Assembly (NCBI GenBank): GCA_045597345.1
Contig: JAZLJW010000110.1
Location: forward strand, 1 to 64,000
DNA length: 64,000 bases
Reading direction: 5' to 3'
Source of the DNA: Treponema_I sp045597345
GTDB lineage: Bacteria; Spirochaetota; Spirochaetia; Treponematales; Treponemataceae
Numbering within the stretch: position 1 is the stretch's first letter; each line of letters begins with the position of its first letter. Made by a program: the position numbers and the translations under genes. The notes under the pieces are model-generated. The model had not been told where the DNA came from, searched no databases, and saw only the letters and a list, made by a program, of their open reading frames with translations. Shown here in pieces: positions 41,631-50,350 of this stretch.

Positions 41631-41935
41631 CAGACAAGGAAAATGCAAATGAATACGCATTATTGTATTGTGCAAGAAACTGCACAGGAAACAAATGCGA
41701 TACACGGAAAACCTGCGAAAGATATAAAGCAAGATATAGTTCTTTCCTTGCAGGACTTGAAGCAGGCAGGAAAGAAAAGGAAACCATTATCGGAGCAATG
41801 GAAACTATAAAAAACTACTGCATAGAAATAAGCAATGAAAATGGGAATTGTAAAAAATGCGTTTTCTGCAGCAGAGGATATAACGGATGTAAGTTGCAGA
41901 CGTCACCTAATAATTGGGAGTTAGCAGAAGTATGA
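41627..41935 (+). CDS. Cys-rich early protein, last of chain
   Basis: 102 residues, ATGA overlap. CARNCTGNKC, CERY and CKKCVFC give seven or more Cys, a probable double zinc ribbon. A long Lys/Glu helix lies between. Unknown function. Confidence 0.5.
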   Translation: MTDKENANEYALLYCARNCTGNKCDTRKTCERYKARYSSFLAGLEAGRKEKETIIGAMETIKNYCIEISNENGNCKKCVFCSRGYNGCKLQTSPNNWELAEV

Positions 41936-41990
41936 AACACTGGAAGTCGAATGGAATAAACCGGGGTAACCTTATAGATTAAGGTATAGT

Positions 41991-42003
41991 GTCTTGGCGG
42001 ACA
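41991..42003 (+). repeat. 13-bp repeat GTCTTGGCGGACA, copy B
   Basis: Non-coding copy, followed by GAGATTAAGG, 27 bp before the end of the leftward repressor gene. Confidence 0.6.
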
Positions 42004-42029
42004 TAGAGATTAAGGGGGCGAAACAGAAT

Positions 42030-42326
42030 CTATACGTTATAAAAATCAGCTAACACTTTAACACTATCAAGGATCTGTTTTACTGCATCTTTGTGAGATT
42101 CCATTGTTTCAGGTGGAATATCTTCACCGGTAACAAGATACTCTACGGTAGTGCCTAACGCCTTGGCAATGGCTACGGACTGAACAGCATTCGGAAGTAT
42201 ATCCCTGGTGCTCCAGTTCGTAAGCGTATTGTATGGAACCTGAATAGCATCAGCTAGCCATTTCAGGTTTTGATTTTTGCCCTTAGTAAGGGTTTTTACG
42301 TTGTTCCAGAATCCAGTCTCATTCAC
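42030..42326 (-). CDS. XRE-type repressor of early region
   Basis: 98 residues from GTG 42326. LKWLADAIQVPYNTLTNWSTR is the HTH and IAKALGTTVEYLVTG the next helix. Its upstream region carries a 12-bp inverted repeat over a rightward promoter. Divergent from the ORF6C regulator gene, like a CI/antirepressor pair. Confidence 0.65.
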   Translation of the reverse strand: MNETGFWNNVKTLTKGKNQNLKWLADAIQVPYNTLTNWSTRDILPNAVQSVAIAKALGTTVEYLVTGEDIPPETMESHKDAVKQILDSVKVLADFYNV

Positions 42327-42354
42327 GGTGACTATATCGGCAAATTATTCATTT

Positions 42355-42421
42355 ACTTAACAGATTTTTATTGACAATCTGTTAAGTAACATATAAAGTT
42401 TAATTATCAGTTAATTAACTG
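42355..42421. promoter_or_regulatory. operator and promoter of early switch
   Basis: ACTTAACAGATT (42355-42366) and its exact reverse complement (42376-42387) flank TTGACA (42371-42376); TATAAA follows at 42392-42397. A further 14-bp palindrome, CAGTTAATTAACTG, lies at 42408-42421. Likely binding sites of the repressor at 42030. Confidence 0.65.
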
Positions 42422-42453
42422 AATCACCGGCCTAGTCACCCGATGAACAGAAT

Positions 42454-42550
42454 CTGAAGTACAACGAAGAACCCTTAAACAGGGGGAGTATTGTGTTTAC
42501 TTCAGAGCACAAGAACCTTGACCGGTTATCCCTCTATTTAAGGGCTTTTT
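42454..42550 (+). promoter_or_regulatory. leader with interleaved terminator/antiterminator arms
   Basis: Arms in order: CTGAAGT (42454-42460), CCCTTAAA (42472-42479), ACTTCAG (42499-42505), TTTAAGGG (42537-42544) then five T. First pairs with third and second with fourth, so the stems compete or form a pseudoknot. The regulator's GGAGGT follows. Same order of arms as before 62244. Confidence 0.6.
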
Positions 42551-42574
42551 ATTTTCATACAGGGAGGTATGAAC

Positions 42575-43282
42575 ATGAACGAAGTAGCAGTAGAAAAAAC
42601 TATGACAGTAAAAGAAATCTCAATATTTTGTGGATGTTCAGAAAGAACTGTTCAGCGGTGGATAAAAAAAGCTTCTGCAAAAATGTCCTCAGTTGCCGAC
42701 AAAATGTCGGCAGCCGGTCATGGAAGAGTTGTTGATTACAATATTGATGAAGTCGAATGTATTTTGCGTTATTCATCACTTGGTTATGACGTTGTTTTAA
42801 CCGTAATGGAAAACGCAAGAAAAAGCGGTTTGTCAGGAACTGAATCAATGGCAGTTTTACCATCAAACACTACACCAGTTGAGGTAATGATGGCAAAAGT
42901 AGCTGAAACATTTTCTGCTATCGCTCTTGCCGTTCAGGATAATTCAAAACGCATTACTGCAATTGAAAACCAGATTATGCAGAAACCTGGAATCTGTTTA
43001 CCAGCTCCACAGATTACTCCACGCAAACATATCAGCATGATTATTAGGGAATATGTAGCACGTACCGGTGATACATACTCAAACGCATGGAACGAACTTT
43101 ATCGGCAGTATTCGTACAGAACCGGAATTGATGTAAGAAAACGAGCAAAGAACCGTGAAATGGATGTTCTTGATTACATCGAATTAGAAGGACAGATGGA
43201 AATTCTTCAGTCAATCGCAATAGAAATCTTCATTGAAAAAGTTGAAAACGGTCTTGGCGGACAGAATGAAAGCAGCAACTAA
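42575..43282 (+). CDS. HTH/ORF6C-type phage regulator
   Basis: 235 residues. N-terminal HTH (TVKEISIFCGCSERTVQRWI); C-terminal ISMIIREYVARTGDTYSNAW to LDYIELEGQMEILQSIA is the ORF6C pattern of antirepressors. ATG 42575 is preferred to 42569, which abuts GGAGGT. Copy C of the 13-bp repeat encodes GLGG at its end. Likely controls early expression against the divergent repressor. Confidence 0.65.
   Translation: MNEVAVEKTMTVKEISIFCGCSERTVQRWIKKASAKMSSVADKMSAAGHGRVVDYNIDEVECILRYSSLGYDVVLTVMENARKSGLSGTESMAVLPSNTTPVEVMMAKVAETFSAIALAVQDNSKRITAIENQIMQKPGICLPAPQITPRKHISMIIREYVARTGDTYSNAWNELYRQYSYRTGIDVRKRAKNREMDVLDYIELEGQMEILQSIAIEIFIEKVENGLGGQNESSN
43251..43263 (+). repeat. 13-bp repeat GTCTTGGCGGACA, copy C
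   Basis: Inside the end of the ORF6C gene, read as Gly-Leu-Gly-Gly-Gln, and 30 bp before the next start (43293), which ACTAAGGG precedes. Confidence 0.6.
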
Positions 43283-43292
43283 GGGTAAAGGA

Positions 43293-43439
43293 ATGAAAAC
43301 AACAAACTGGGAAAAAATCGACAGAAAAATTGAAAAGATGGGAACTGAAAAGTTCTCTGAAGAATATGGAACTGATCAGGCTGCAGAATTGCGCCTTATC
43401 TGTGGCAAAAAACTGAGCAACGAAAAGAAGGAGAAATAA
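43293..43439 (+). CDS. small charged protein, unknown
   Basis: 48 residues (MKTTNWEKIDRKIEKMG). AAGGG upstream. Helical, basic. Sits between regulator and nuclease, 2 nt from the latter. Unknown function. Confidence 0.45.
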   Translation: MKTTNWEKIDRKIEKMGTEKFSEEYGTDQAAELRLICGKKLSNEKKEK

Positions 43440-43441
43440 GA

Positions 43442-44464
43442 ATGCAAGAGTTGTATCAGATGGTATTGGATATGGGCAAGTGTGAACTTATCCCATGTAA
43501 TCAGGATGAAAATCCTGAATTTTGGCTTGCTACACGTACAACCGGTATCGGTGGAAGTGATGCCGGTGCAGTATGTGGACTCAGTAAGTGGGCAACGCCT
43601 TTAAGCGTGTACCTTGCAAAAAAGGATTTATCTAAGTTTGAAGGTAATGCATTCACTGAGTATGGCCACCGAATGGAGCCAGTTATCCGGGAATGGTCAA
43701 AAGAAGATTTGGGATGCGTAATTGAAGAAGTTCCCGGAATGTTCAAAAGCCGTGAGCACGATTTCATGAACGCTAATCTTGATGGACTGATTTACTTTGA
43801 AGAAGAAAAAAAACTCTCCGGAGTAACTTTAATCGGTCTTGGCGGACATGAGATTAAGGAAAGCAGCGGAGAGGGGTTTACAGATGAAGGCGATGTGCCT
43901 GACCAATATTATGCACAAGTTCAGCATTATATGCAAGTGACCGGCTTAAATTGGTTTATTCTCACCGCTCATATTAACGGCAAACCGGAACTGAAACATT
44001 ACCCAATTTTACGTGATGAAGCATTTATTTCTGAAATGGTAAACAAAGAAACCGATTTCTGGGAAAACTACGTCCTTACCGACACTGCACCTGCGCCAAC
44101 AGGAACAGCCCAGGAAAGTGATGCCGTTAAACAGTTGCCTATGGCAGAAGAAATTGAGATTCCTGATGAATACTCATATCTCTTTGAAGAAAGAGAAGAA
44201 ATTGAAGCACAGATCAAGGAACTTGAAGCAAAAAGCGAAGCTCTGAAAAGTCAGATTCTTTTGAAAATGTATTCACTTTCTGATGGTGCAGAAGATTCTG
44301 AAAAAGTGACTGCTTATTGTGGCGGTTGGAAAGTTACCTACAATCAGCAGACCAGAAAGTCAGTAGATACCAACGAAATGAAAAAAGCCGGTATTTACGA
44401 TGATTACTGCAAGGAAACATTGTCAAAGGTAATGCGTATCAGTAAACCAAAGGCGGCCGTATGA
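43442..44464 (+). CDS. YqaJ/lambda-exonuclease family nuclease
   Basis: 340 residues. TGIGGSDAGAVCGLSKWATPL, NANLDGLI, EIK (near residue 138) and PDQYYAQVQHYMQVTG are the family's catalytic and fold motifs. It resects DNA ends for the RecT-type annealase encoded at 45286. C-terminal coiled coil from about 240. Copy D of the 13-bp repeat is in frame just before the EIK motif. Confidence 0.8.
   Translation: MQELYQMVLDMGKCELIPCNQDENPEFWLATRTTGIGGSDAGAVCGLSKWATPLSVYLAKKDLSKFEGNAFTEYGHRMEPVIREWSKEDLGCVIEEVPGMFKSREHDFMNANLDGLIYFEEEKKLSGVTLIGLGGHEIKESSGEGFTDEGDVPDQYYAQVQHYMQVTGLNWFILTAHINGKPELKHYPILRDEAFISEMVNKETDFWENYVLTDTAPAPTGTAQESDAVKQLPMAEEIEIPDEYSYLFEEREEIEAQIKELEAKSEALKSQILLKMYSLSDGAEDSEKVTAYCGGWKVTYNQQTRKSVDTNEMKKAGIYDDYCKETLSKVMRISKPKAAV
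43836..43848 (+). repeat. 13-bp repeat GTCTTGGCGGACA, copy D
   Basis: In the nuclease gene, read as Gly-Leu-Gly-Gly-His, followed by GAGATTAAGG, the codons of the catalytic Glu-Ile-Lys. Confidence 0.6.
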
Positions 44465-44724
44465 AACGTTACGAAGCGAAAAAAGGAATCCTGTCATGCT
44501 GGCAATGTGGCAGTGAAAATATAAGTGTATTTGAGCGTCTTTGTTCTCGAAAGCCATATGAACCACTGTTACATTTTGTGAATTTTGTACAGTGCAAAGA
44601 TTGCGGCTGCAGCACAGGGTGTCACGAAGATAAGAGTAAGGCTATTTTGGCATGGAATAGTGCTTATTCAACACCGGAAGAAGTTGCAAAACTGGGGGAA
44701 TATGATGCGGTTTCTTTGTGTTGA
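44461..44724 (+). CDS. Lar-like restriction alleviation protein
   Basis: 87 residues, ATGA overlap. CWQCGSENI, CKDCGCS and the closing AILAWN form the zinc-ribbon pattern of the Lar family, which lessens type I restriction. C-terminal 20 residues extend beyond the usual end. Function is by family only. Confidence 0.6.
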   Translation: MKRYEAKKGILSCWQCGSENISVFERLCSRKPYEPLLHFVNFVQCKDCGCSTGCHEDKSKAILAWNSAYSTPEEVAKLGEYDAVSLC

Positions 44725-45289
44725 TACGGAAACAACGGGCATTGATACGTCTGATTCAGGGATTTTTGAGTTTGCCGCAATCATTGTAATTGACGGTAAA
44801 GTCGAAGCTGAAAGGGATTATTACTTTAACCCATTAAGTGAAACCATTGTATATCACGAAGAAGCCGGGAAAATTCATGGTGTATCAGAAGATGAAATCA
44901 TGCATTTCATGCCGGAAAAAGATGGGGCAGAAATCCTTGATACCTTTTTCCGCTCATGCATGAAACGTCCTGACTCAAAAGGCCGTACCGGTGAAAAACT
45001 GATTTTTGTGGGATATAACAGCCAGTTTGACTGGGATCACACAAAGGCAATGATGGAAAGACACGGGTATAACATGGATGACTATTTCAGTCAGCGTGTG
45101 TGTGTCTTTGAACAGGTTAAAAAGGGCGGTCAGATGCGTGTAGTTCCGTATCTGGAAAACAGAAAATCGGGAACGTTGTGTAAGGCTTTTAACATTGACC
45201 TTTCAAACGCTCATAACGCCTTGGCTGATATTAAGGCCACAAGAGAATTAGCAACAAAATTACAGTTAAAGGGAGTATCACTTTTATGA
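44705..45289 (+). CDS. DEDDh exonuclease (DnaQ-like)
   Basis: 194 residues. VDTETTGID gives the first two acidic residues, NSQFDWDH the third, and HNALADIKA the final His and Asp. GGGGGA upstream supports ATG 44705 (44702 possible). Overlaps Lar by 20 nt and RecT by ATGA. A 3'-5' exonuclease for replication or recombination. Confidence 0.75.
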   Translation: MRFLCVDTETTGIDTSDSGIFEFAAIIVIDGKVEAERDYYFNPLSETIVYHEEAGKIHGVSEDEIMHFMPEKDGAEILDTFFRSCMKRPDSKGRTGEKLIFVGYNSQFDWDHTKAMMERHGYNMDDYFSQRVCVFEQVKKGGQMRVVPYLENRKSGTLCKAFNIDLSNAHNALADIKATRELATKLQLKGVSLL

Positions 45290-46236
45290 AAGCTAACGGA
45301 TCAGATTCACTTCAGAAAATGAACAACACTAACGCCCCGGCAGTAAACAATCCGGCAAACAGTATGCGCAACTTTATTATGAAGATGTCAGACCAGATCA
45401 AGACAGCCTTGCCGCAGACCATTACAGGGGAGCGTATGTGCCGCATTGCAATGACTGCAATCAGCAAAAATCCTAAACTTGCAGAATGTTCACAGAACAG
45501 TTTTATGGGGGCATTGCTTACTGCAGCTCAGCTTGGGCTTGAATGCAATACACCACTGGGACAGTCATACTTACTGCCATTTTACAACAGCAAGACAAAA
45601 ACACTGGAGTGTGAGTTCCAGCTTGGTTATCAGGGACTTATTGACCTTTGTTACCGTACAAAGCAGTACAAGACAATTCAGGCTCGCATTGTTTATGAAG
45701 GCGATGATTTTACCTATGAATACGGTATCAATGAAAACCTGATTCACCGTCCGAAGGAACAGAGCACTAAACCTATCTATGTCTACGCATACTACGAACT
45801 TATTAACGGTGCAAAGTCTTTCGATGTTATGTCCTGGGCTGCCATCATGGAATACGCTAAACACTATTCAATGGCAGTTCAGAAGGGTTGGACTTCACCA
45901 TGGACTACAGCCCCGGAAGAAATGGCAAAGAAAACACTGCTGAAAAAGGTTCTTAAATATGCCCCAAAGGTTGTTGAAGTTGCTGAAGCAATCTCTTCTG
46001 ATTCATCGATTGTTAAAACCAACGTGATTACAGATAACGGCAAGGTATTTCTTGATAAAGATGTGATTGATGTTGATTTCTCCGTAGCATCAGAACCGGA
46101 AAAAGCACCTGATTCAGTTGTAAAGGAAAATTTGACAACTGAAAGCGTACCAACTCAGGCAGAAATGGATGCAGCTTTTAATGAACAGGCTGAGATGTAT
46201 CACGAAGCTGCACAGAGTGCTCAGGAGTTGTTTTAA
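45286..46236 (+). CDS. recT: RecT single-strand annealing protein
   Basis: 316 residues. FMGALLTAAQLGLECNTPLGQSY, EFQLGYQGLIDLCYRT and WAAIMEYAKHYS are textbook RecT motifs. With the YqaJ nuclease it forms the recombination pair. C-terminus is acidic and Gln-rich, perhaps for SSB contact. ATGA overlap with the exonuclease. Confidence 0.85.
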   Translation: MKANGSDSLQKMNNTNAPAVNNPANSMRNFIMKMSDQIKTALPQTITGERMCRIAMTAISKNPKLAECSQNSFMGALLTAAQLGLECNTPLGQSYLLPFYNSKTKTLECEFQLGYQGLIDLCYRTKQYKTIQARIVYEGDDFTYEYGINENLIHRPKEQSTKPIYVYAYYELINGAKSFDVMSWAAIMEYAKHYSMAVQKGWTSPWTTAPEEMAKKTLLKKVLKYAPKVVEVAEAISSDSSIVKTNVITDNGKVFLDKDVIDVDFSVASEPEKAPDSVVKENLTTESVPTQAEMDAAFNEQAEMYHEAAQSAQELF

Positions 46237-46239
46237 GTT

Positions 46240-47070
46240 ATGAAAGTAACCGCTTTTTTCCATGGTCTTCTGTTGAAAAATCAGATAATTCTCAGATGTA
46301 CGGATGATAAAGACATGAAAGCCGTATGGAAAATGTTTGCGAGTAAACAGGCAAGAGAAGAAAGAAGCGGTAAAGAAATTCTTCTGAGAGTCGAACTGGA
46401 TGCAGAGTTTCAGAAGAGAAGTTTCAAGCAGCTTAATGCAGTGTGGAAACTGGTAGAGGTTATTTTTTATTCAGAGAATAACCATATGCCGACAGACGAA
46501 GAAAAATATTTCTTATACGAATACCTATTGGAATTGTACGCTGATAAAGTGGTTAATCCTTACAACGATACACTGATACCGGTGCGTATATCTGTAGCAA
46601 ACACACTGCAGGCCGCAAACTTCATTGACGGCTTACTGTATCACCTTGCAACCGAATGCCAATTAACGCAGGACTTGCAAGCCACAGTAAGATCCGTTTT
46701 GTACGATTGGGAAATCTGGCGCGGTAATCAGGATCAGGATATAAACGACACAAGAACCATAGAAGAAATGAGGAAACGTGTTGTTTATTCGGAAGCATCA
46801 GGCAATACACCGGCTGATTTTCATCACATACTTTCGCGCGGTGCTTATCCACAGTATGCAGATTGTGCGTGGAATATCCTTGCATTAACAAGAGACGAAC
46901 ATACCTATTTCCATGCGCATGGGTGGGCAGACTTTCTGGATAAGTATCCGCATTTACGCGGAAGAGTAAAAAAAGCCTTTCAGAAAGGCAAAAACGGCTC
47001 TATACCGAATGACTTTGACGAAGTAGACACATTTGACGCTGCATCACTTGCAAGTCGCGCTATGGGCTGA
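46240..47070 (+). CDS. HNH-like nuclease with NinB-like N-part
   Basis: 276 residues. Residues 55-120 resemble NinB-type recombination proteins (RSFKQLNAVWKLVEVIF). C-terminal FHHILSRGAYPQYADCAWNILALTRDEHTYFHAHGW (given here in parts: HHILSRG, WNILALT, EHTYFHAHGW) looks like an HNH/His-Me site. Fits phage recombination. Confidence 0.55.
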   Translation: MKVTAFFHGLLLKNQIILRCTDDKDMKAVWKMFASKQAREERSGKEILLRVELDAEFQKRSFKQLNAVWKLVEVIFYSENNHMPTDEEKYFLYEYLLELYADKVVNPYNDTLIPVRISVANTLQAANFIDGLLYHLATECQLTQDLQATVRSVLYDWEIWRGNQDQDINDTRTIEEMRKRVVYSEASGNTPADFHHILSRGAYPQYADCAWNILALTRDEHTYFHAHGWADFLDKYPHLRGRVKKAFQKGKNGSIPNDFDEVDTFDAASLASRAMG

Positions 47071-47090
47071 TTTTAAGGGGAATTAACATT

Positions 47091-48008
47091 ATGGCAGATA
47101 AAGACATTGAAACTAAAGAATTAACTTTAATCGTAAAAGAAAAGACCATCGGATCTCTTGTAACCAATGCACTTGAAATCCAGAACTGGGTAAAAGAACG
47201 CCTTTCAGATTATTCACCGGAAAACTACACCGGCAATATTGATGATGCAAAAAAAGCACGTGCAGAACTTAACAAGGCAGCCGATAAACTCAATTCAGAA
47301 CGCCTAAACCTTGAACGTGAATTCATGAAACCTTTCAATGAGTTCAAGGATGTTGTAAAGCAGACTACAAACCTGATTAACGATGCATCAAACCGTCTTG
47401 ACCGTATCGTTAAGGCCAAAGAACTGGAAGAAAAAGAACTCAGAAAGTATGAGTTGAAAAAACTGTGGGAAAGCAAATGTGACTACGTAGCGTTTGATAA
47501 AATCCTGAATCCTAAATGGCTGAATAAAACTGCAAAAATTGATGACATCAGTTGTCAGATGAAGAATCTTCTCCATCAGATTGAATTAAATCTTGTTCGT
47601 CTTGAAGACCTTGAAAATAAGGATGACGTTGAGGTAGACAAGGCATATTATCTCGAAACTCTTGATTTTAACCGCACAATGATGATGCGTAATTTCAGGG
47701 AAGAACACAGGAGAAAGGAAGAGCAGCCACAGAAAAAAGATGAACCAGAGGTTAAAGAAGAAACTCCTGTTGAAGCAGTAAAAGATATAAAATATACGAC
47801 AATAGTCAAGAAATATAGTCTGAATATCATCGGACAGTCAGATAAAATTGATAAAATAAAACGGATTGTTAATAATCTTAATATTGAATGTCTGTCAGGT
47901 ATTACTATTGCTGTGACACCTGAGCAGGCTGATAAACTTAAAAAACAAATGGCGGACATGGGAATCAATTACAACAAATGCGAGTTTTTGACACTCGATG
48001 TGCAGTGA
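47091..48008 (+). CDS. DUF1351-type phage protein
   Basis: 305 residues. Long coiled coil at about 60-125 (RAELNKAADKLNSERLNLE) and a C-terminal alpha/beta domain (LNIIGQSDKIDKIKRIVNNL); this plan matches DUF1351 proteins located near recT in phages. Unknown molecular role. GGGG ribosome site. Confidence 0.6.
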   Translation: MADKDIETKELTLIVKEKTIGSLVTNALEIQNWVKERLSDYSPENYTGNIDDAKKARAELNKAADKLNSERLNLEREFMKPFNEFKDVVKQTTNLINDASNRLDRIVKAKELEEKELRKYELKKLWESKCDYVAFDKILNPKWLNKTAKIDDISCQMKNLLHQIELNLVRLEDLENKDDVEVDKAYYLETLDFNRTMMMRNFREEHRRKEEQPQKKDEPEVKEETPVEAVKDIKYTTIVKKYSLNIIGQSDKIDKIKRIVNNLNIECLSGITIAVTPEQADKLKKQMADMGINYNKCEFLTLDVQ

Positions 48009-48025
48009 TTGGTAGAGTGGTAACA

Positions 48026-49063
48026 ATGCAATTTATTAAGATTGATACAGACATTCAGAGTGATCCAAAAATAAAGATTCTGAAGAAAAAGCATGGCGGT
48101 AATGGCTACTTTGTTTATCTTCATTCCCTGATACTTGTAATGGAGAATGTAAGTGCTAAGGATGTGTCATGTTCTCTCCCATACGCTGCTGCATCAATAA
48201 GTTATGATACTGATATTGATGAAGTGGAAGTTGCTAATATTCTCGAAACTTGTATTTCTCTTGACCTGATGGAGGGTGATGCAGAATCAACAATTTATAT
48301 CCCTAAAATTCTTTGGCGTCTGGATTACAACGTCATTAACAAGGATATGCGTAAAATTGTTGACGATGCAAAAGCTGCCTATATTGCAAGAAAAAACGAA
48401 AATAATGTGTCTTCTTGTGGCGATACGGTGGCGTTTAGTGGCAAAACCACTAAAACCGGTGGCGGTGTAGTGGCGTTTAGTGGCATAGATAAAGATATAG
48501 AATTAGATAAAGATATAGAATCAGATTATGATATATCTTCTGATCATGAAAATTTAAAAGGCTATGAAAATACACACACAACGAAATCACTAGGTATATC
48601 ATATCCTATAGGCGATGAAAGCGAAAATCAGCCAGAAGAAACCGCGTGTGTGACTGTTAATCTTGATTTACAAGAAAATCCTGATAATCCATTCAGGAAT
48701 AATTACTCAAAGACTGTATTTAAAATCTTACAAGAATCTGGTTTACCGTGTAGTAATGGCAATTCACTGATTTTCATGCAAAGAGAGTTTTATCAGGCAT
48801 TGCCGTACATTCATGAATTGCATTTACGTAGCGATGAAGTCATTCAGGCGGTAAAAAACTATGCTCAAGTATGCAATATGCCGGATACGTGGTGGAAATC
48901 GCGACAGGATTTCCTGAGCCTTTGTAAGAGCAAGAACATTCTGAAGTTTATTCCCGGAAACTTTGACATCAAGCAATACGAAAACAAGTCAAACACACCC
49001 AAGCATGGCTCGATGATACACCAATTAGGACTTGATCAGCGCGAAGGAGAGTTGCCATTTTGA
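48026..49063 (+). CDS. replication initiator, Lin1244/DnaD-like
   Basis: 345 residues. MQFIKIDTDIQSDPKIKILKKK and GNGYFVYLHSLILVM match the N-terminal domain of phage replisome organisers; the C-terminal WWKSRQDFLSLCKSKNILKFIPG is the common end. Between them a low-complexity linker (residues about 130-170) is coded by direct repeats that look like an origin. GGTAG precedes ATG 48026. Next to the helicase loader. Confidence 0.65.
   Translation: MQFIKIDTDIQSDPKIKILKKKHGGNGYFVYLHSLILVMENVSAKDVSCSLPYAAASISYDTDIDEVEVANILETCISLDLMEGDAESTIYIPKILWRLDYNVINKDMRKIVDDAKAAYIARKNENNVSSCGDTVAFSGKTTKTGGGVVAFSGIDKDIELDKDIESDYDISSDHENLKGYENTHTTKSLGISYPIGDESENQPEETACVTVNLDLQENPDNPFRNNYSKTVFKILQESGLPCSNGNSLIFMQREFYQALPYIHELHLRSDEVIQAVKNYAQVCNMPDTWWKSRQDFLSLCKSKNILKFIPGNFDIKQYENKSNTPKHGSMIHQLGLDQREGELPF
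48428..48521. other. candidate replication origin inside initiator gene
   Basis: Direct 16-bp repeats GTGGCGTTTAGTGGCA at 48428 and 48470; an inverted repeat TTTAGTGG/CCACTAAA at 48434-48454; then two AT-rich 18-bp repeats with GATAAAGATATAGAAT at 48488 and 48506. Iteron-like repeats followed by AT-rich DNA inside an initiator gene is a known phage origin layout. Confidence 0.5.
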
Positions 49064-49815
49064 CAGACGAAGAAAAAGCAGAAGCTGAGAAAACGAAACA
49101 GGAAGAGGACAAAAAAGCCTTTGTTGCGTCAATGGTTTCGCTTTTTGATGCAACAGTAATCAGCAATGAAGAGGCACAGGAAAGAGACCGCGAAATTGCT
49201 GAAGAATCAAGGAAACGGTACCTGAAAGAGCGTAGCGAAATGTATAAACAGTGTGGCGTTGACCTTAAATACCACAATGTATCACTCAAAGACCTTTTAC
49301 CGTCTCTGAGACCTGAGCAACAGAAAGTAATTACGGATTTTCTTGATGAAGTTGAAGCCGGTAAACAGCGTGTTTTGTGGCTAGTAGGAAACCCTGGAAC
49401 TGGTAAAACGGCTCTTGCTGATGCAATTCTGCGTAACCTTATCTTGCGCGGAAAATCAGGCTGTCATTACCTGAGTAATGACTTAATGACACGTATCAAG
49501 ACCGCTGAAGGATACGGAGTCAGAGAGACAGTTGACGATGTAAAACGCAGTCTTCTGAAAAAAGACGTGATTGTCTTTGATGATGTCGGGCAGGAGTTTT
49601 ACCACGAATACGCACAGTATCAGTATTTTGACCTTGTGCAGAAAATGACGGCTAACGGCAAGAGTTTTGTTATGACAACTAACATCAACAAAAATGACTT
49701 TGGCAACAAGTTTCTTGGCCATGCCGTTGTAGACAGACTTAAAGGCCATTGTAGAGCGATTGAGTTTACCTGGGATTCATACCGAGGGACTGATAAAGAA
49801 TTATACGTTTTGTGA
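49060..49815 (+). CDS. DnaC-like helicase loader
   Basis: 251 residues from TTG 49060, which overlaps the initiator stop and has AGGAG upstream; no ATG fits. Walker A GNPGTGKTA, Walker B VIVFDDVG, sensor MTTNIN, arginine near VVDRLKGHC: AAA+ loader of the DnaC/IstB type. Residues 1-55 are a Glu-rich coil. Loads the host helicase at the phage origin. Confidence 0.8.
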   Translation: MTDEEKAEAEKTKQEEDKKAFVASMVSLFDATVISNEEAQERDREIAEESRKRYLKERSEMYKQCGVDLKYHNVSLKDLLPSLRPEQQKVITDFLDEVEAGKQRVLWLVGNPGTGKTALADAILRNLILRGKSGCHYLSNDLMTRIKTAEGYGVRETVDDVKRSLLKKDVIVFDDVGQEFYHEYAQYQYFDLVQKMTANGKSFVMTTNINKNDFGNKFLGHAVVDRLKGHCRAIEFTWDSYRGTDKELYVL

Positions 49816-49833
49816 AAAGAGAGGTAATTGAAA

Positions 49834-50280
49834 ATGACAGACTTAAACAGTGTAACCGTGATTGGACGCCTGACAAAAGACGTTGATCTGCGTTATATGG
49901 CTAATGGCAATGCAGTTGGAAATATGAGTATTGCCGTTAATCGTTCGGTTAAGAAAGGCGAGCAGTGGGAAGATGAAGCAAGTTTTTTTGAAGTAACACT
50001 TTGGGGTAAACAGGCCGAAGCACTTAAACCTTATCTTACTAAAGGTCAGCAGATTGTCGTTCAGGGATACCTGAAACAAAGTTCATGGGATAAAGACGGA
50101 GAGAAACGTAGTAAGGTTGTCATTATCGCTGAAAATATTCAGCTTGTTGGTGGGAAACGTGATGGTAATTCAGGATCAGGTTACTCAAATAATGCAAGTT
50201 CAGTCAGTAATTCAGGATACCAGACTCCTGAACCACCACAGCAGTCTGAAATGGCATTCAGCGAAGATATCCCATTTTAA
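49834..50280 (+). CDS. ssb: single-stranded DNA-binding protein
   Basis: 148 residues. VTVIGR, DVDLRY, FFEVTLWGKQAE and KGQQIVVQGYL form the OB fold; the C-terminal tip SEDIPF is the partner-binding tail of bacterial SSBs. GAGGT 8 nt before ATG 49834; a TTG at 49828 is less likely. End of the replication block. Confidence 0.85.
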   Translation: MTDLNSVTVIGRLTKDVDLRYMANGNAVGNMSIAVNRSVKKGEQWEDEASFFEVTLWGKQAEALKPYLTKGQQIVVQGYLKQSSWDKDGEKRSKVVIIAENIQLVGGKRDGNSGSGYSNNASSVSNSGYQTPEPPQQSEMAFSEDIPF

Positions 50281-50350
50281 CGGGATAACTGTTTTTTTTG
50301 CTTTATGCTACGCTAATGCGTAAAGGCGTAGTATAATGCTGATAAATTAA

